From contig NZ_JACCBN010000001.1 in the NCBI RefSeq assembly GCF_013409505.1, positions 2,418,001 through 2,482,000 on the forward strand: DNA of 64,000 nucleotides. The letters run 5' to 3'. The notes below the pieces were generated by a model. It made no database searches and had not been told where the DNA came from. It saw nothing but the letters and a program-made list of their open reading frames with translations. Source of the DNA: Actinomycetospora corticicola. Its GTDB lineage: Bacteria > Actinomycetota > Actinomycetes > Mycobacteriales > Pseudonocardiaceae. Position numbers and translations under genes: made by a program. This document shows, piece by piece, positions 31,328-41,332 of the stretch (its first letter is position 1; each line of letters starts with the position of its first letter).

Positions 31328-31378
31328 GAGCGAAGGGCCCCCTCGGTCGAGTAGGCCGACCGAAGGGGCCCTTCGTTC
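31328..31378. terminator. Strong hairpin terminator after the peroxiredoxin
   Basis: Two 22-base arms (31328-31349 and 31357-31378) pair at 20 positions around a seven-base loop. The hairpin lies between the convergent peroxiredoxin and PPOX genes and can serve both. Confidence 0.8.
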
Positions 31379-31393
31379 GTTCCGGGACGAGCC

Positions 31394-31795
31394 TCAGCCG
31401 AACGGCGCGTGGATCGAGTCGGCGGCGATCCGCAGGATCACCCGCGTCTCGTCGGGGTTCCCGGAGAAGTTCGGGTAGGGCCGGCCGAGGTAGCGCTGGG
31501 AGAGCTCCTCGATGTGCTCCCTGCCGCCCTCGGTCGTCGTCTCCACCACGCGGCCGCGGATGCCGTAGTAGCGGGCCGGCTGGTCGGGGTCGGCCACGTT
31601 CAGCGCCACGCGCGGGTCGCGGGCCACGTTGCGGGCCTTCTGCATGCCGCCGACGACGTTGACCACGACGTGCTTGCCGTCGGTGTCGACCCACGTCTCG
31701 GTCATCTGCGGCGAGCCGTCGGGCATGAGCGTGGCGATGAAGCACGGCGCGGGGCGGCGCAGCAGCTCGACGAGGGCATCGGGCAGGGCGGTCAC
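31394..31795 (-). CDS. PPOX-class flavin/F420-dependent oxidoreductase
   Basis: A 133-aa split-barrel protein with the PPOX pattern: CFIATLMPDGSPQMTETWVD, VVVNVVGGMQKARNVARDPR, then VALNVADP and YYGIRGRVVE. Many actinobacterial members use cofactor F420 rather than FMN; the cofactor here is not certain. GTG 31795 has GAGGAG seven bases upstream. It follows the DUF1295 gene by 11 bases and may be the last gene of the cfa operon. Confidence 0.87.
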   Translation of the reverse strand: MTALPDALVELLRRPAPCFIATLMPDGSPQMTETWVDTDGKHVVVNVVGGMQKARNVARDPRVALNVADPDQPARYYGIRGRVVETTTEGGREHIEELSQRYLGRPYPNFSGNPDETRVILRIAADSIHAPFG

Positions 31796-31806
31796 GGGCG
31801 GACTCC

Positions 31807-32631
31807 TCAGGTGGCGCGGGCCGGGGCGGAACCGGGCGGCAGCGGGAAGAACCCGCTCGTCCGCTCGACGTACTCGGCGTACCCGGGCCGGTCGGACATC
31901 CCCTTCTCGAGGAGCTCCTTGCCGGTCACGTTGATGAGCAGGTAGCTCATGAGCGCCGGCCCGACCACGGTCACGAGGGCGGCCGGGTGCCCGACGGCGA
32001 CCAGGAAGATGCCCCACCAGACGCAGAAGTCGCCGAAGTAGTTCGGGTGCCGCGTGTAGCGCCAGAGCCCGGAGTCGAGGATCTTCCCCTTGTTGTCGGG
32101 GTCCGCCTTGAACCACGCGAGCTGCGCGTCGCCGACCGACTCGAAGAAGAACCCGACCAGCCAGACGAGCGCGCCGACGATCAACAGCACCGACACGGTC
32201 GACGGACGCACCATCGCCGCGAGGACCGGGAGCACGACGACGAGCTGCACGCCGGCCTGGGTCAGGTAGACCTTGCGGACGACGGTCCAGGTCGTCGCGC
32301 CCGGCGCGTGTCCCTCGCCGAGCATCTCGGTGTAGCGCGGGTCCTCGCCCTTGCCGTGGTTGCGCCAGCCGATGTAGATCGCGAGCCGCAGGCCCCAGAT
32401 CACCGGGAGGAGCAGCGCGACGAGCCGCACCGTGTCGTTCCCGACCCCCAGCAGACCCGACGTCACGTAGGCCGACGCCGCGATCAGGGCGAAGCCGAGC
32501 CCCCACGTCACGTCGACGACCGAGTGCTTCCCCACCGCCCGCGCCACCAGCAGCGTCACCGCGAAGGTCACGACGACGACGCCGACGGCGACCGCCAGCA
32601 GGATGCCGGCGGCCGCCCAGTCGAAGCTCAT
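31807..32631 (-). CDS. DUF1295 (steroid-reductase-like) membrane protein
   Basis: A 274-aa membrane protein with about seven helices. Conserved DUF1295 blocks are DVTWGLGFALIA, LRLAIYIGWRNHGKGEDPRY, and WRYTRHPNYFGDFCVWWG near the C-terminus, the NADPH-binding type signature of the steroid 5-alpha-reductase/ICMT fold. ATG overlaps the CFA-type stop (ATGA). It probably reduces or modifies the lipid product of the neighbouring methyltransferase; inference from recurring neighbourhood. Confidence 0.88.
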   Translation of the reverse strand: MSFDWAAAGILLAVAVGVVVVTFAVTLLVARAVGKHSVVDVTWGLGFALIAASAYVTSGLLGVGNDTVRLVALLLPVIWGLRLAIYIGWRNHGKGEDPRYTEMLGEGHAPGATTWTVVRKVYLTQAGVQLVVVLPVLAAMVRPSTVSVLLIVGALVWLVGFFFESVGDAQLAWFKADPDNKGKILDSGLWRYTRHPNYFGDFCVWWGIFLVAVGHPAALVTVVGPALMSYLLINVTGKELLEKGMSDRPGYAEYVERTSGFFPLPPGSAPARAT

Positions 32632-33980
32632 GACCTCGAGGTACCCGCGGGCGCGGATTCCACCGAGGGCTCGAACGTGGCGCGCGTCGCGGGCATCCCG
32701 GAGCGACCCGTCGTCGTGGGCCGGGAGAGCAGGATCTGGTCGACGCCCATGCGGTTCTCCTCGAACGCGAGCGCCGCCCCGACGAGGTAGAGCCGCCACA
32801 TCCGGGCACCGCGCTCCCCGGCCAGTGCCACCGCGCGGTCCCAGTTCGCCTCGAGGGTGGCGATCCACGCGCGGCAGGTCGGCACGTAGTGCTCCCGCAT
32901 GACGTGCACGTCGCGCACCTCGAGACCCGCCTGCTGGAGCAGCGTGAGGGTGTCGCCGACCGGGCGCATGACCATGTCCGGGGTCACGTAGGTCTCGATG
33001 AACGGTCCGCCGCCGGGGTGGTCCCCGGGTCGACGGGACATCTGCTGCACGAGCGCCCGCCCCGCCGGGCGGAGGGCGCCGAACAGGATCGAGGCGAACG
33101 TCGGGTAGTTGCCGTCGCCGACGTGCTCGCCCATCTCGATGCTCGACACCGCGTCGAACTCGCCGTAGCCCTCGATGCGGGTCGGTACGTCGCGGTAGTC
33201 GACGAGGTCGACCTGCACCCGGTCGGCGAGCCCCTCGGCGCGGATCCGCTGGTTGATGTGGTCGCGCTGCTCGGTCGCGATCGTCACGCCGCGCACGTGG
33301 GCCCCGTAGTGCTTGGCGGCGTGGATGGGCAGGGAGCCCCAGCCGCACCCGACGTCGAGCAGGCGCGAGCCCTCCCCCAGCCCGAGCTTGCGGCAGATCA
33401 GGTCGAGCTTCGCGTCCTGCGCGGCCACGAGGTTCGCCTCGGTCACGGGCGCCGCGAGGTCGGCCCAGTAGCCCGACGAGTACGCCATGTTCCGGTCGAG
33501 GATGAGCTCGTAGAAGTCGTTGCCGGCGTCGTAGTGGTGGTGGATGACCGCCCGGTCGCGCAGCCTGGAGTGCAGCTTCGCGAAGCGCGGCAGCCGGATC
33601 GCCTCGGGCGGCGGCGCCGGGCGCGGGCCGAGCAGCCCGAGCCGGGCGGCGCTGCCGAGCAGCCCGGGGAGCTCCGCGACGCCGGGCTTCCGCGGCCGCA
33701 CCGCGCCGTCCCGCACGAGGCCCCACATCGCGGTGAGGCCCTCCTGCAGGTCGCCCTCGACGTCGAGGTCGCCGGAGACGTAGGCGTGCGCGAGCCCCAT
33801 CTCGCCCGGCTGCCACAGCAGGCGGCGCAGCGCGCGGCGGTGCTTCAGGACGACGACGGGGGCACCGGACTCGCGGGTCGCGCCGGCCTCGCTGCCGTCC
33901 CACGCGCGGATGCGGACCGGCAACGTCCCGTCCACGAACCTGCCCGCCGCGCGGACCACCCGGGTTGCTGCGCCTGCCAT
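32628..33980 (-). CDS. Cyclopropane-fatty-acid synthase family methyltransferase
   Basis: A 450-aa SAM-dependent enzyme. An N-terminal domain (about 1-150) precedes the methyltransferase core: HHYDAGNDFYELIL, SRLLDVGCGWGSLPIHAAKHY (SAM motif), SSIEMGEHVGDGNYPTF and MSRRPGDHP. It methylates or cyclopropanates double bonds of phospholipid acyl chains. ATG 33980 has GGAGG about four bases upstream; the longer frame to 34199 lacks a ribosome site. It is coupled to DUF1295. Confidence 0.92.
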   Translation of the reverse strand: MAGAATRVVRAAGRFVDGTLPVRIRAWDGSEAGATRESGAPVVVLKHRRALRRLLWQPGEMGLAHAYVSGDLDVEGDLQEGLTAMWGLVRDGAVRPRKPGVAELPGLLGSAARLGLLGPRPAPPPEAIRLPRFAKLHSRLRDRAVIHHHYDAGNDFYELILDRNMAYSSGYWADLAAPVTEANLVAAQDAKLDLICRKLGLGEGSRLLDVGCGWGSLPIHAAKHYGAHVRGVTIATEQRDHINQRIRAEGLADRVQVDLVDYRDVPTRIEGYGEFDAVSSIEMGEHVGDGNYPTFASILFGALRPAGRALVQQMSRRPGDHPGGGPFIETYVTPDMVMRPVGDTLTLLQQAGLEVRDVHVMREHYVPTCRAWIATLEANWDRAVALAGERGARMWRLYLVGAALAFEENRMGVDQILLSRPTTTGRSGMPATRATFEPSVESAPAGTSRS

Positions 33981-34102
33981 CCGTCCTCCAACGCACTCGA
34001 CGACCTCGGCAGGATCATCGCGGCGCACGCCCGACCGGTTCGGTGTGACGTGCCGCGCCCGACCGGGAGAACTACTCATGCGCGCACGCCGGAGGACAGG
34101 AC

Positions 34103-35041
34103 ATGATCCGGGGCATGTCCTCCCAGGCGCCGCAGCCTCCCCTTCCTCACGACGGGCCCTCGCCGCTGGCGGCGGCGCCGCCGGAGCCGGCGTCCGCACC
34201 CGCCGTCGAGAAGGCCCCGCACCCCCCGGCCGCGCCGCAGCACGCCGACCAGCCCCGCCCGCACCCGCTGGTGCGTCGGATCGCGCAGGGCCACGACCGG
34301 CGACCGCCGGGCCGGCCGATGCGGCTCTGGCGCAAGCTGCTGATCTGGCTGGCCATGCCGCGGCGCGACCGGGGCTTCGGCTACGGCTTCGCGATCGAGG
34401 TGCTGTGGCCGGTGCTCATGGCGGTCGCCCGGTGGGACTTCCGCGGCGGGCGGCACCTGCCGAAGCAGGGTGGCGTGCTGCTCGCGGTGAACCACCTCTC
34501 GCACGTCGACCCGATCGTGCTCGTCGCCTACTGCATGGCGCAGGGCCGCATCCCGCGCTTCCTCGCGATGAAGGAGCTGTGGGCGATGCGGGTCGTGGGG
34601 GCGCCGCTGCGCGGCGGCCGGCACATCCCGGTCGACCGGAAGGCGTCGGGCATCGAGGCCTACCGGGCCGCGGTCGACGCGGTGAACCGGGGCGAGTGCG
34701 TGGTGGTCTACCCCGAGGGCGGCTTCCCGGACGAGTCCGACGGCTGGCCGCAGAAGGCGCACACCGGGATCGCGCGGATGGCGCTCGAGACCGGTGCGCC
34801 GGTGATCCCGGTCGGGCAGTGGGGATCGAACCACCTGCTGCCGCCGCAGGCGAAGGTCGGGACGCTCGTCCCGCGCGCCACGCTCCGGGTGCTCGCGGGC
34901 GAGCCGGTGGACCTGGCCGACCTCGTCGGGAAGCAGAAGCGCGGCAGCGCCCTGAAGGAGGCGACCGACCGGATCATGGGCCGGGTCACCGACGAGCTGG
35001 CGATCCTGCGCGGGGAGGTGCCTCCGGCCCGTGAGCACTAA
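34103..35041 (+). CDS. Lysophospholipid acyltransferase family protein
   Basis: A 312-aa PlsC-type acyltransferase. After a Pro/Ala-rich disordered N-terminus (about 80 residues) the catalytic HX4D motif is NHLSHVDP, the substrate-binding motif YPEGGFPDES, and VIPVGQWGSN follows. It likely makes phosphatidic acid or acylates a glycolipid at the inner membrane face. ATG 34103 has GGAGGA six bases upstream. The last codons and stop form the left arm of a perfect terminator hairpin. Confidence 0.9.
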   Translation: MIRGMSSQAPQPPLPHDGPSPLAAAPPEPASAPAVEKAPHPPAAPQHADQPRPHPLVRRIAQGHDRRPPGRPMRLWRKLLIWLAMPRRDRGFGYGFAIEVLWPVLMAVARWDFRGGRHLPKQGGVLLAVNHLSHVDPIVLVAYCMAQGRIPRFLAMKELWAMRVVGAPLRGGRHIPVDRKASGIEAYRAAVDAVNRGECVVVYPEGGFPDESDGWPQKAHTGIARMALETGAPVIPVGQWGSNHLLPPQAKVGTLVPRATLRVLAGEPVDLADLVGKQKRGSALKEATDRIMGRVTDELAILRGEVPPAREH

Positions 35042-35070
35042 GTGGGGCGATGGGCCCACTTAGTGCTCAC
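35031..35070. terminator. Perfect hairpin overlapping the acyltransferase stop codon
   Basis: Arms GTGAGCACTAAGTGGG (35031-35046) and its exact complement (35055-35070). The acyltransferase stop TAA lies in the left arm and the convergent acs gene ends 11 bases beyond. It shares the core GTGAGCACTAA with 60993-61040. Confidence 0.8.
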
Positions 35071-35081
35071 GTGCGGAGCAC

Positions 35082-37022
<1,941 letters not shown>

Positions 37023-37235
37023 CCGCTGGCCTCCGCTTCGTTGCTTCTCCACTGGCTCCGGGCGTGCGGGGACCTGTGCGCAGCGTCACCGCCGACCCGG
37101 TTGGGGGCAACCCTGCCACGATCGACGTCGCCGGGTCCCCTTCGTCCGGACGGCGTGTTCCCCGTCGGGCCGGAGTGCAACCCGTCACAGTCGCTCCGCG
37201 GACGGTGAACCGATCCGGAGGCCAGACTGTCCGCC

Positions 37236-38765
37236 GTGATCGATCGACTCCCCGCGGTGGCCGGCCGCCTCGCCGCGGTGTTCCGCACGGCCGGCTTCAC
37301 CGTCGAGGGCGTGGCGGAGGCGCTCGGCGCCGAGGCCGGCGCGGCGCTCGACCGCGGGGAGCCCGAGCCCGCGCGGCGCCGCCTTCCCGACGCCGGGTCC
37401 TTCCGCACCCTGGTCCGGCTCTTCCTGCTCGCCGAGACCGTGCCGGGCGAGGAGGCGGCCGCGGCCTTCGCGCCGGTCGACCTCGACGACCTGCTCGACG
37501 CGGAGCTCCTGCGCCGCGGATCCGACGGCGTCGCGGCCGGGCTGGACCTGCGCCCGCACGCCGACGAGCACGGCTCCTGGTGGGTGCTCTCGGACCTCGA
37601 CGACGGGGCGGGCAAGGACGTCGAGCACGTCCTCGGGGCCGGCGCCGCGTCGATGTCGCTCGCGCGCGCCACGGTGCGCCGCCCGGTGGGGTCGCTGCTC
37701 GACGTCGGCGCCGGATGCGGGGTGCAGACGCTGCACTGCTCGGGGCACGCCGCCACCCTGACCGCCACCGACGTCTCCCCGCGGGCGAACACGCTCGCGC
37801 GGGCGACGTTCGCGATCTCCGACGTCGAGGTCGAGGTGCTCACCGGCCCCTGGTGGGAGCCGGTCGACAGCCGCCGGTTCGACCAGGTCGTCTGCAACCC
37901 GCCGTTCGTGCCCGGCCCGCCCGCCGTCGAGCACGTCTACCGCGACTCCGGGCTCGGCGGCGACGGTGCCTCCGCCCTGCTCGTCTCCACCCTCCCCTCC
38001 TTCCTGACGCCGGGTGGGGTCGGCCAGCTGCTCGCCTCCTGGTTGATCACCGGCGCGGACCTGGCCGCCGCCGAGGAGCCCCGGACGGGGTGGGCCACCC
38101 GCCCGCGACAGTGGGTCGAGGAGGCGACGCGGGCCGCCACCCCGGGCGGGCTGGACGCGTGGGTGGTGCAGCGCGACGTGGCCGACCCGGCGCTGCACGT
38201 CGGCACCTGGCTGCGCGACGCCGGCGTCGACCCGGCCTCCCCCGCGGGCCGTGCGCGGACCGCGGAGTGGCTGGACTTCTTCGCCGCGCACGACGTCGTG
38301 GGGATCGGGTTCGGCTTCGTCACCCTGCGCCGGACCGCCCCGGGCGAGGAGGGCACGGCCGTGTTCGAGGACATGCGCCAGGCCCTCGGCGACCCGCTCG
38401 GTCCCGAGATCGAGGCGTGGCTGGACCGGGTGACCTGGCTGCGCGGGCACGACCTGCTCGACGAGCCGCTCGTCGCCCCGCCCACGACCGCCCTGGAGCG
38501 CGGCTTCACCGGCTCCGACGAGGGTTGGCGCCGGATCGGCGGGACGCTCGTGCGGCTCGACGGCCCGCAGTGGCGCCACGACCTCGACGAGCTCGGCGAG
38601 TCCCTGCTCGCGGGGTGCCGCGGGCACCTGCCCCTGTCCGACCTGCTCGGGCTGCTCGCCGTCGCGCACGGTCGCGACGCCGACGAGCTGTCGGCGGCCG
38701 CCCTCCCCGTCGTCCGGGACCTGTTCCTGCACGGGCTGCTCGTGCCGCGGGACGCCCTCGCGTGA
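37236..38765 (+). CDS. Class I methyltransferase with DUF7059-like N-terminal domain
   Basis: A 509-aa protein: an N-terminal winged-helix-like region (about 1-140), a methyltransferase core (GSLLDVGAGCGVQTLHCSGH for SAM, then QVVCNPPFVPGPP with the NPPF motif that contacts a planar amide or base) and a C-terminal helical extension (about 340-509). NPPF places it near HemK/RsmC-type N-methyltransferases, so a glutamine or nucleobase target is likely. GTG 37236 is seven bases after CAGACT, a leaderless arrangement. It is coupled to dtd (GTGA). Confidence 0.82.
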   Translation: MIDRLPAVAGRLAAVFRTAGFTVEGVAEALGAEAGAALDRGEPEPARRRLPDAGSFRTLVRLFLLAETVPGEEAAAAFAPVDLDDLLDAELLRRGSDGVAAGLDLRPHADEHGSWWVLSDLDDGAGKDVEHVLGAGAASMSLARATVRRPVGSLLDVGAGCGVQTLHCSGHAATLTATDVSPRANTLARATFAISDVEVEVLTGPWWEPVDSRRFDQVVCNPPFVPGPPAVEHVYRDSGLGGDGASALLVSTLPSFLTPGGVGQLLASWLITGADLAAAEEPRTGWATRPRQWVEEATRAATPGGLDAWVVQRDVADPALHVGTWLRDAGVDPASPAGRARTAEWLDFFAAHDVVGIGFGFVTLRRTAPGEEGTAVFEDMRQALGDPLGPEIEAWLDRVTWLRGHDLLDEPLVAPPTTALERGFTGSDEGWRRIGGTLVRLDGPQWRHDLDELGESLLAGCRGHLPLSDLLGLLAVAHGRDADELSAAALPVVRDLFLHGLLVPRDALA

Positions 38766-39196
38766 GGGCCGTCGTCGCGCGGGTGAACGAGGCGTCGGTG
38801 ACCGTCGACGGTGCGGTGGTGGGCGCCCTCGACGGACCGGGCCTGCTCGTCCTGCTCGGCGTCCACCGGGACGACCCGGGACGGGGCGACGAGCCGGTGA
38901 CCACGATGGCGCGCAAGCTGCACGAACTCCGGGTGCTGCCCGACGAGCAGTCGTGCGCGGACACCGGAGCGGGACTGCTCGTCGTGAGTCAGTTCACGCT
39001 CTACGGCGAGACGCGCCGGGGACGACGACCATCGTGGTCGGCGGCCGCACCCGGGGAGGACGCGGAGCGGGTCGTCGACGCCGTGGTCGCGGCCCTGCGG
39101 GTCCGGGGTGCGAGCGTCGCCACCGGCCGGTTCGGCGCCGACATGGCGGTGGCGTCGGTCAACGACGGACCGTTCACCGTGCTGGTGGAGGTCTGA
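38762..39196 (+). CDS. dtd: D-aminoacyl-tRNA deacylase
   Basis: A 144-aa Dtd enzyme that removes D-amino acids and glycine from mischarged tRNA. VVSQFTLYGETRRGRRP and the C-terminal NDGPFTVLVEV with the Gly-cisPro motif are present. The loop after LRVLPDE is shorter than usual, but the active-site strands are intact. The GTG start overlaps the methyltransferase stop. Confidence 0.92.
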   Translation: MRAVVARVNEASVTVDGAVVGALDGPGLLVLLGVHRDDPGRGDEPVTTMARKLHELRVLPDEQSCADTGAGLLVVSQFTLYGETRRGRRPSWSAAAPGEDAERVVDAVVAALRVRGASVATGRFGADMAVASVNDGPFTVLVEV

Positions 39197-39277
39197 GGCT
39201 CCCCGGTTGTCGGGTGATGACCGGAACCACGCGTCAGCACCGTCACAAGCGGCTATCCGGAGGACGAGCCGGTGCGC

Positions 39278-39304
39278 GGGAACGATCGCGCGCCACCGCG
39301 CGTT
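39278..39304 (+). promoter_or_regulatory. ECF-type promoter upstream of sigB
   Basis: GGGAAC (39278-39283), 17 bases, CGTT (39301-39304): the GGAAC...GTT pattern used by SigE/SigH-type ECF factors. It lies about 50 bases before sigB. In mycobacteria sigB is transcribed by such factors. Confidence 0.6.
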
Positions 39305-39353
39305 CGACCACATGTAGCGGCGTGCCAGACCAGCGCCGCGCAGGGAGGATTCC

Positions 39354-40418
39354 ATGACGGCGACACTCGCCCCGCAGACGTCTCGCAGTGACGTCACCGC
39401 CGAGGCCGTCCTGCCCGAGTCGACCCCCGACGGCGCCGACACCTCCGAGAACCCCGTGCTGCAGACCGAGGCCGAGATCCAGAGCGACCTGGATGCCCAG
39501 AGCCCGGCCGCCGACCTCGTCCGTGTGTACCTGAACGGTATCGGAAAGACCGCGCTGCTGACGGCCGCCGACGAGGTGGAGCTGGCGAAGCGCATCGAGG
39601 CCGGCGTCTTCGCGGCGCACCTTCTCGAGGACCCCACCGCCGAGATCGACCCCGAGCGGGCCAAGGACCTGCGGATGGTGGCGCGCGACGGGCGTCGTGC
39701 CCGCGCCCACCTGCTCGAGGCGAACCTGCGACTCGTCGTCTCGCTGGCCAAGCGCTACACCGGCCGCGGGATGCCGCTGCTCGACCTGATCCAGGAGGGC
39801 AACCTCGGCCTCATCCGGGCCGTGGAGAAGTTCGACTACGCCAAGGGCTTCAAGTTCTCGACCTATGCGACGTGGTGGATCCGTCAGGCCATCACCCGCG
39901 GCATGGCCGACCAGGCCCGCACCATCCGCCTGCCCGTCCACCTGGTCGAGCAGGTCAACAAGCTGGCCCGCATCAAGCGCGACCTGCACCAGACCCTCGG
40001 GCGTGAGGCCACGAACGAGGAGCTGGCCGAGGAGTCGGGACTCGCCGTCGAGAAGGTCGCCGACCTGCTCGACCACAGCCGCGACCCGGTGAGCCTGGAC
40101 ATGCCGGTCGGGTCCGAGGAGGAGGCCCCGCTCGGAGACTTCATCGAGGACGCCGAGGCCACCGACGCCGAGTCGACGGTCATCTCGGGGCTGCTGCACG
40201 ACGACATGCGACGGGTCATCGCGACGCTCGACGAGCGCGAGCAGAACGTGATCCGGCTGCGCTACGGCCTGGACGACGGGCAGCCGCGCACGCTCGACCA
40301 GATCGGCAAGCGCTTCGGGCTCTCCCGCGAGCGCGTCCGCCAGATCGAACGCGAGGTCATGTCGAAGCTGCGCGAGGGCGACCGCGCGCGACGGTTGAAG
40401 GCGTACGCCGCCAGCTGA
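39354..40418 (+). CDS. sigB: Group 2 principal-like sigma factor SigB
   Basis: A 354-aa sigma-70 protein. Region 1.2 is [17 protein letters not shown], regions 2.1-2.4 run from [17 protein letters not shown] through [15 protein letters not shown], region 3 contains [16 protein letters not shown], and region 4.2 is [20 protein letters not shown]. The short N-terminus without the long acidic 1.1 region of a primary SigA supports SigB. ATG follows GGGAGG. The upstream ECF-type promoter suggests stress induction. A two-part terminator follows. Confidence 0.93.
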   Translation: MTATLAPQTSRSDVTAEAVLPESTPDGADTSENPVLQTEAEIQSDLDAQSPAADLVRVYLNGIGKTALLTAADEVELAKRIEAGVFAAHLLEDPTAEIDPERAKDLRMVARDGRRARAHLLEANLRLVVSLAKRYTGRGMPLLDLIQEGNLGLIRAVEKFDYAKGFKFSTYATWWIRQAITRGMADQARTIRLPVHLVEQVNKLARIKRDLHQTLGREATNEELAEESGLAVEKVADLLDHSRDPVSLDMPVGSEEEAPLGDFIEDAEATDAESTVISGLLHDDMRRVIATLDEREQNVIRLRYGLDDGQPRTLDQIGKRFGLSRERVRQIEREVMSKLREGDRARRLKAYAAS

Positions 40419-40435
40419 CACCCAGCGCGACACCG

Positions 40436-40480
40436 ACTCCCCGGAGCGACCCCCGAACCGGGGGTCGGCCTCCGGGGAGT
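40436..40480 (+). terminator. sigB terminator
   Basis: Outer stem ACTCCCCGGAG (40436-40446) with CTCCGGGGAGT (40470-40480) encloses inner stem CGACCCCCG (40447-40455) and CGGGGGTCG (40459-40467). Very stable, 18 bases after the sigB stop. Confidence 0.8.
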
Positions 40481-40561
40481 TCGTCGTCGCAAGCGTGTAC
40501 GGGTGACGGAGCGTTCCGGAATCGTTCCGTCCACCTGCGGATGGCCCCTCCGGTCGGTCGC

Positions 40562-40591
40562 TTGACCCCTCCGACCGGGCAGGGGCATGCT
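40562..40591 (+). promoter_or_regulatory. Promoter of the candidate structured RNA
   Basis: TTGACC (40562-40567), 18 bases, CATGCT (40586-40591). The -35 lies inside an inverted repeat CCGGTCGG (40550-40557) / CCGACCGG (40571-40578), a possible operator. Confidence 0.45.
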
Positions 40592-40597
40592 CTGACC

Positions 40598-40736
40598 AGC
40601 GCGAACGCCGGACGCGCTGCACGCCGGGACGGCGGTCACCGCCCCCGGCCACCGACACGGTGATCCTGCCCGATCACCCGCGACGAGAGGCCGGGACGGC
40701 CGGGGGCCGTCCCGGTTTCTCGGCCCTCTCGTCGTC
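40598..40736 (+). ncRNA. Candidate structured non-coding RNA
   Basis: About 140 bases with four consecutive hairpins: CAGCGCG/CGCGCTG (40597-40619), GCCGGG/CCCGGC (40623-40649) with an inner GGCGGT/ACCGCC stem, GGTGATC/GATCACC (40659-40678), and a long double stem (40681-40734) that would terminate transcription. A promoter ends seven bases before it. No start codon with coding character is present. It matches no RNA family I recognise with certainty. Confidence 0.45.
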
Positions 40737-40790
40737 GGCGGTGTCAGCGGTGGCACACGGCTAACGCTCGACGTCAGCCACGCGCCACGC

Positions 40791-41276
40791 TCAGCGCACC
40801 TCGCCGGTGATTACGACCCGGCGTTGCCCCAGGTCCGCGTCCAGCGGCAGCTCGAACGCCGGGTAGCGCAGTTCCCGGGTGCACGGACCGGTCGAGGTCG
40901 ACGTCTGCGTCACCCGCACCGTCACCGCGTCCGCCGTCTGGTCGACGACGGCCGCCGTCGCCTCCGTGCACCCCCCGGCGCGGCCGTACACCCCGAGGGT
41001 GCGCGGCCCGGTGGTCCAGACGAGCGTCGGCAGCCCGGCCGGGAGACCCGTCGTCGTGACGCGGGCGGGGTCGAGGGCGGTCCCCCCGGGCGGCGGCTGG
41101 GCGATCAACGGGTCGACCGGCACCGCCGGCGTCGACGTCCCGGGCGGTGCGCCGGTCGGCACCGTGGCCGGGGTCGGGGCGGACGACGGGGCCGGCTCCG
41201 GCGTCGGGGTGGACCCGCACCCGGCCGCGAGGACCAGGGCGACGGAGAGCATCACGATCATCGGCAGCGCACGCAT
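40791..41276 (-). CDS. Small secreted lipoprotein of unknown function
   Basis: A 161-aa protein with signal peptide MRALPMIVMLSVALVL and lipobox LAAGC (Cys20), then a Pro/Thr/Ala-rich linker (about 21-60) and a small folded domain with two Cys (GGCTEATAAVV, STGPCTRELRYPA), likely disulfide-bonded outside the cell. I do not recognise the domain. ATG 41276 places the signal peptide correctly; the frame continues far upstream only as a shadow. It is 56 bases downstream of pat on the same strand. Confidence 0.75.
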   Translation of the reverse strand: MRALPMIVMLSVALVLAAGCGSTPTPEPAPSSAPTPATVPTGAPPGTSTPAVPVDPLIAQPPPGGTALDPARVTTTGLPAGLPTLVWTTGPRTLGVYGRAGGCTEATAAVVDQTADAVTVRVTQTSTSTGPCTRELRYPAFELPLDADLGQRRVVITGEVR

Positions 41277-41332
41277 CGCCCGCGATCGTGCCCGACGGCC
41301 TCCCCGCCCGGTGGACGCCTCACCCCTACGGG

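Noticed and set aside
37023..37235. CRP-type site near the acs promoter (TGTGACGGGTTGCAC on the minus strand)
   Set aside because: The second half-site is poor and spacing is off; not strong enough to list.
40598..40736. Assignment of the structured RNA to the 6C family
   Set aside because: The C-rich hexamer loops that define 6C RNA are not seen; kept only as an unassigned candidate.
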